35,012 nucleotides of DNA, taken from assembly GCA_947625875.1 (NCBI GenBank), contig CANQQG010000023.1, positions 1-35,012 on the forward strand, given 5' to 3'. The DNA comes from an uncultured Lachnospiraceae bacterium. Its GTDB lineage: Bacteria > Bacillota > Clostridia > Lachnospirales > Lachnospiraceae. A model generated the notes under the pieces. The model made no database searches. It was given only the letters and a program-made list of their open reading frames with translations, and was not told the DNA's origin. A program made the position numbers and the translations under genes. The stretch's first letter is position 1, and the number at the start of each line of letters is the position of its first letter. Positions 32,353 through 35,012 of the stretch are shown here, piece after piece.

Positions 32353-32595
32353 ATGCCGGAAGTTCAATATAAGGTTGATTTACCGGCTTTTACAGGAAGG
32401 AATGTTCCGATTAAGGAGATAGCGAAGGCTATGGGGAAGGATGCTCAGTATGTAAGAGTTGGTATTCAGCAAGGGGTTCTCAAATTCGGTGTAGCAATAA
32501 AGATGGAAGATTCGAATGAATACAACTATTATTGCCCCGATAAAAAAGTTTGGGAAGAGATAGGTTACTTCAGAAGTGTTTCTGAAGCAGTATAG
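32353..32595 (+). CDS. Small HTH DNA-binding protein, possible excisionase or regulator
   Basis: This 80-aa protein has the segment VPIKEIAKAMGKDAQYVRVG, a helix-turn-helix, followed by LKFGVAIKMEDSNEYNYYCP, which resembles a wing strand pair. Similar small proteins occur in Firmicute phages and integrative elements, some near excisionase genes. The start at 32353 has GGAGG eight bases upstream. A GTG nine bases earlier lies within that site. It is the first gene behind the operator-controlled promoter and precedes the oriT. A role in excision or relaxosome assembly is inferred from its place. Confidence 0.6.
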   Translation: MPEVQYKVDLPAFTGRNVPIKEIAKAMGKDAQYVRVGIQQGVLKFGVAIKMEDSNEYNYYCPDKKVWEEIGYFRSVSEAV

Positions 32596-32622
32596 AAAGA
32601 TTAGAGAAAGGATGTGATTACG

Positions 32623-32763
32623 ATGGATTACTTAAATAAGGGTAGCGGTTAATATACACCGACCGGAGCTTGGATCCCTGTCGGTGTAACCCTCGGAGAG
32701 CCCACGCACTTTCGGCTTGACGAAAGTGCTAGGGGGTTATCATCTGTGGCAGAGCCAAGATGA
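32623..32763 (+). pseudogene. Interrupted small reading frame overlapping oriT
   Basis: An ATG after AAAGG opens MDYLNKGSG, then meets TAA (32650-32652). The same frame then continues for 36 codons, protein-like in composition (YTPTGAWIPVGVTLGEP, then THFRLDESARGLSSVAEPR), to a TGA at 32761-32763. Either a small gene has one nonsense change or the 9-codon piece is a leader and the rest is chance coding within the oriT stems. Confidence that it was a gene is low. Confidence 0.3.
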
Positions 32764-32780
32764 TAAGCATATGCTCCGAG
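32656..32780 (+). other. Origin of transfer (oriT) of MobV/pMV158 type
   Basis: Four nested or adjacent stems are visible. They are ACACCGAC (32656-32663) with GTCGGTGT (32680-32687), CTCGGAG (32692-32698) with CTCCGAG (32774-32780), GCACTTTCG (32706-32714) with CGAAAGTGC (32721-32729), and TTATCATCT (32737-32745) with AGATGATAA (32758-32766). Between the last two lies TAGGGGG-TTAT, close to the pMV158 nick site TAGTGTG/TTA. The nick is predicted between 32736 and 32737. The relaxase gene starts 35 bp after the last stem, as in pMV158-family plasmids. Confidence 0.75.
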
Positions 32781-32814
32781 AGAAATTTTTACAGATGAGA
32801 GAGGGGATTTGCTT

Positions 32815-34227
32815 ATGGGAAACACGTCGTATACAGCACACATTAGCAACAAGAAAAGTGCTATCACAAGTAAGAGTAAATTGCTTGGAGTGGCAAAACA
32901 CAATTTAAGAAAGTACAAATCGGATGATTATAGCAAAGATAATATTATAGTTTTGCGAGGAACAGATGATTTGCTTCAGGATGTAAAGAATGTTTATCAT
33001 CAGGAATTTGATGAAGTGATAAAAGAATACAATGAAAAACAAAAGAGAGCAGACCGAAAGATTGATGATTATTTCGAACATGTTGCAGGGCTTGAACAGG
33101 ATATGGCTGTTGAAATCATTTTCCAATGTGGAGATAAAGAGTTTTGGCAGGCGCATGATGATGTTAAGGGCAAAATGTATTATGTGTATAGTTTTTTGAT
33201 TGGAAAACTGGAGGAAATGTTGCCGGAATTTAAAATTGCAAATGCAGTAATTCATTTTGATGAAGCCAGTCCACATGTTCATGTGGTAGGAGTCCCAGTG
33301 TGGGAAGGTGCTAAGAGAGGGCTTAGGAAGAAGGTTTCGAAGAGAAATGTATTTACACCGGAAACCCTTTCAGTAATTTTACAGGATAAATTACGAGAGG
33401 AAGCTGGGATGTGCTTTAGATATCATACACATGAAGATTTATCAGAAAAAAGTCTTGGAAGAAATCATGATTTATCTGTAGCAGAATATAAAGTGGCAAA
33501 AGAAACGGAGCATCTGGAGCAGATACAGGAACAGGTGCATGATGCGGATATTGAGTTGCTCGCATCACAGATTGCTTATAAGGAATTGGAACGTAGACAA
33601 ACTAAGGAACTAAATGAGAAAACAGATGCCATTGTTAAGAAAAATGAGGCTATGGAACAAGAATATACGGATAAGAAGGAAAAGCTGGAATGCGAGATTT
33701 CATATCTTGAAAGAAAGAGGAATATTGAGAAGTCATTGTCGGATATGGATAAGAGAGAATCGCAGCGTATATCAAATGAGCTGGAAGGAAAATTCAGATT
33801 ATTTGCCCCCACCATTGAAGAATATGCCAATCAGGTAGAAGCAGATAAAACAATTGATGCCGGAAATTCATTTCGTGGAATATTGTATGAAATCGGAAAA
33901 CTGCTAGAGGAATTCAAAGAACTGATAAAAGAGGGATTGTGTTGGTTTCCAAGGCTTATGAGGTGGAATACTTCAAAAGGAGAGGTAGCGCCGGTATTTA
34001 TCGAAAAAAGTAGTGGATATTCATATTCGGTGTATGGATATATGAATGTGGAGACTAAGGAATACTATTCGAAGGAGACAATGCAATGGGAGATTAGGGC
34101 GTACAATCGAATAGGTACTGTCGAGCAGATGGATGCAAATATTGAGGCAATGGCAAGGGATTTACAGGAGATATTGAGGTTGAGTTCGGAACAGAAGAGA
34201 TTGTGGGATGTGTATGAGGGGAGGTAA
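32815..34227 (+). CDS. MobV-family relaxase
   Basis: This 470-aa relaxase would nick oriT and lead the transferred strand. The N-terminal catalytic domain (about 1-210) begins GNTSYTAHISNKK. It has H29 in AKHNLRKY at the position of the catalytic histidine of MobM. The metal-binding signature HFDEASPHVHVVGVP lies at 147-161 (H147, D149, E150, H154, H156). A long coiled coil follows (about 220-330), and the C-terminal region is unassigned. The ATG at 32815 has GAGGGG eight bases upstream. It sits directly behind the predicted oriT. No other transfer gene is present, which suggests mobilization by a co-resident conjugative element. Confidence 0.92.
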   Translation: MGNTSYTAHISNKKSAITSKSKLLGVAKHNLRKYKSDDYSKDNIIVLRGTDDLLQDVKNVYHQEFDEVIKEYNEKQKRADRKIDDYFEHVAGLEQDMAVEIIFQCGDKEFWQAHDDVKGKMYYVYSFLIGKLEEMLPEFKIANAVIHFDEASPHVHVVGVPVWEGAKRGLRKKVSKRNVFTPETLSVILQDKLREEAGMCFRYHTHEDLSEKSLGRNHDLSVAEYKVAKETEHLEQIQEQVHDADIELLASQIAYKELERRQTKELNEKTDAIVKKNEAMEQEYTDKKEKLECEISYLERKRNIEKSLSDMDKRESQRISNELEGKFRLFAPTIEEYANQVEADKTIDAGNSFRGILYEIGKLLEEFKELIKEGLCWFPRLMRWNTSKGEVAPVFIEKSSGYSYSVYGYMNVETKEYYSKETMQWEIRAYNRIGTVEQMDANIEAMARDLQEILRLSSEQKRLWDVYEGR

Positions 34228-34231
34228 GAAA

Positions 34232-34260
34232 AGCAGCGCCTGAAATAATCAGTCGCTGCT
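34232..34260 (+). terminator. Hairpin after the relaxase gene
   Basis: AGCAGCG (34232-34238) pairs with CGCTGCT (34254-34260), with an inner CTGA-TCAG pair. No T run follows, so it is only a weak terminator candidate. It may mark the element's right-hand region. Confidence 0.35.
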
Positions 34261-34290
34261 ACACTAAATTAGTGACGAGTATCTTTTGGA

Positions 34291-34350
34291 GGGTTTGTCA
34301 AGTAAAGTGTGTAAATTTTTGGGTTTGTCAAGCAAAGTGTGTAAATTTTT
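34291..34350. repeat. Two tandem 30-bp repeats at the IS end
   Basis: Units at 34291-34320 and 34321-34350 begin GGGTTTGTCAAG and end GTGTGTAAATTTTT. They differ at one of 30 positions (T/C at position 13). They lie where the terminal inverted repeat of the adjacent IS256-family element is expected, so one or both copies may be that end. Confidence 0.7.
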
Positions 34351-34416
34351 TTGATTTTTTCGGCGGTCTATTCATGGCCGCCGATATTTGTCTATTGATT
34401 TTGCTTGATTGCCGAC

Positions 34417-34498
34417 TATCTGATCGGCGATGCTTGTCAAGGCCGTAGCCGCATCAGCGGGGCGTCAGCCGCCTTGATAAGCATCTGTTGATCAGATA
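34417..34498. repeat. Large imperfect hairpin between the IS end and the transposase gene
   Basis: Three helices stack: TATCTGATC (34417-34425) with GATCAGATA (34490-34498), GATGCTT (34429-34435) with AAGCATC (34479-34485), and TCAAGGC (34437-34443) with GCCTTGA (34471-34477). That is 23 base pairs with small internal loops. ATTTTT follows at 34501-34506. It may stop transcription entering the IS from outside or end the transposase mRNA. Confidence 0.65.
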
Positions 34499-34568
34499 AG
34501 ATTTTTGCGCAAAATCACAGGAATCCTATCAAATGGCTGTTCCTCACTATTACGGTGTGTCTCATGTT

Positions 34569-35012
34569 TTATAAGTTTTCGTACCTCATGATGCGTGCCT
34601 GGATCTTTTCATCCATGGATAGCTGGTTACGGACCATTGCCCAGTTGGACACGGGGCGCCCGTTCCATTTCCGGTATAATTCCGTGACCCGCAGGTATAA
34701 AGCCTTGCGGACGGCATCCTCGCTCGGAAATGAGCCTTTCTTCGTGACTTTCCTGAAACTGGAATTTACCGCTTCGATTGCATTCGTGGTATACATGACC
34801 TTGCGGACGGCACTGCCGTAATTAAAGAGCTGTTCCACGTGCTGCCAGTTCCTCACCCAGACATCAACGGCTCCCGGGCGCTGGCTCCAGGCCTGCCTGA
34901 AACGCTCAAACTCAGCCTCAGCCGCTTTCAGGCCGGGCGCCCCATATACTTTCTTTAGCTGGGCCGTGAAGCGCTTATAATCCTTTGATGGCACATACTT
35001 CACGGAATTGCG
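34569..35012 (-). CDS. IS256-family transposase, C-terminal part (cut by window edge)
   Basis: The 148 codons visible are the C-terminal third of a mutator-type DDE transposase. Family wording includes VKYVPSKDYKRFTAQLKKVY, then RKVMYTTNAIEAVNSSFRKV and TKKGSFPSEDAVRKALYL. The E of TNAIEAVN is the final catalytic acid of the DDE triad. The frame stays open past the GTG at 35003 to the window end (R-N-S before V-K-Y), so the start lies outside. The stop is TAA at 34571-34569. It looks intact as far as seen. Confidence 0.9.
   Translation of the reverse strand, partial: RNSVKYVPSKDYKRFTAQLKKVYGAPGLKAAEAEFERFRQAWSQRPGAVDVWVRNWQHVEQLFNYGSAVRKVMYTTNAIEAVNSSFRKVTKKGSFPSEDAVRKALYLRVTELYRKWNGRPVSNWAMVRNQLSMDEKIQARIMRYENL

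Larger units (their letters stand above)
30453..34290. mobile_element. Integrative mobilizable element inserted behind rpsI
   Basis: The segment is clearly AT-richer than the flanking host DNA. In order it holds direct repeats, a tyrosine integrase (minus), an XRE repressor (minus), a small HTH gene (plus), an oriT and a MobV relaxase (plus). It has no conjugation (type IV secretion) genes, so it would need a helper to transfer. The left end is taken as the end of rpsI. The right end is not resolved: no copy of the rpsI 3' end was found before the IS256-type sequence at 34291, so the element may be truncated or continue past the window. Confidence 0.75.
34291..35012 (-). mobile_element. IS256-family (mutator-type) insertion sequence, partial
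   Basis: The right part of an IS with its transposase on the minus strand is visible; the rest is outside the window. The presumed terminal repeat is at 34291-34350. The 218 bp between it and the transposase stop hold a large hairpin. The exact outer edge and target duplication cannot be set from this side alone. Confidence 0.75.

Overview
The window looks like a chromosomal segment of a spore-forming Firmicute, most likely a Lachnospiraceae-type Clostridium. The pointers are AGGAGG-type ribosome binding sites, Gram-positive sigma-A promoters, a GerA-family germination protein, a LysM-GH18 spore-lysin-like protein, the rplM-rpsI pair, and MobV and IS256-type mobile DNA. The taxon is inferred from gene content and was not checked against a database. 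Most of the window is moderately GC-rich with GCG/GGC-biased codons. From about 30.5 kb onward the DNA becomes clearly AT-richer, which fits an integrated element.

Layout. 1-0.6 kb: the 5' end of an Imm22-like immunity gene on the minus strand, a duplicated promoter module and a perfect palindromic operator. 0.6-5.6 kb: an MMPL/RND transporter, a secreted LxxG-repeat partner and an MntP-like manganese exporter. 5.65 kb: tRNA-Leu(UAG). 5.9-7.3 kb: a double-receiver response regulator overlapping an HPt protein. 7.3-10.2 kb: an FGGY sugar kinase convergent with an iron-containing alcohol dehydrogenase. 10.5-11.3 kb: a decayed gene of the 'LQWHPAF' nuclease-like family with six 24-bp repeats. 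11.5-15.7 kb: a LacI-type sensor plus GGDEF gene split by a roughly 100-bp palindromic insertion, followed by a GH53 galactanase lipoprotein. 15.7-20.2 kb: trpS, a MATE exporter, and an IspD/TarI-like cytidylyltransferase paired with a zinc alcohol dehydrogenase. 20.3-29.4 kb: an HD-GYP protein, a LysM-GH18 protein, lrgAB, PAS-GGDEF-EAL, a GerA-family protein and REC-HD-GYP-GGDEF. 29.4-30.45 kb: rplM-rpsI with a consensus promoter and a structured leader.

Two themes stand out. The first is cyclic-di-GMP signalling: four loci (one split GGDEF gene, one HD-GYP, one GGDEF-EAL, one HD-GYP-GGDEF) plus an orphan phosphorelay pair lie within about 24 kb, interleaved with spore, cell-wall and fibre-degradation genes. 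The second is a compact integrative mobilizable element directly downstream of rpsI. It has a tyrosine integrase, an XRE repressor with two near-identical 19-bp operators, a small HTH protein, a structured oriT and a MobV relaxase. The oriT contains a close match to the pMV158-type nick sequence. An IS256-family element, cut by the window edge, lies beyond the relaxase gene.

The most unusual items are the palindromic insertion that turns one sensor-cyclase gene into two TAATG-overlapping cistrons, the 61-bp promoter module present in two places, the MobV oriT with an overlapping interrupted reading frame, and the tandem 30-bp repeats at the IS end.
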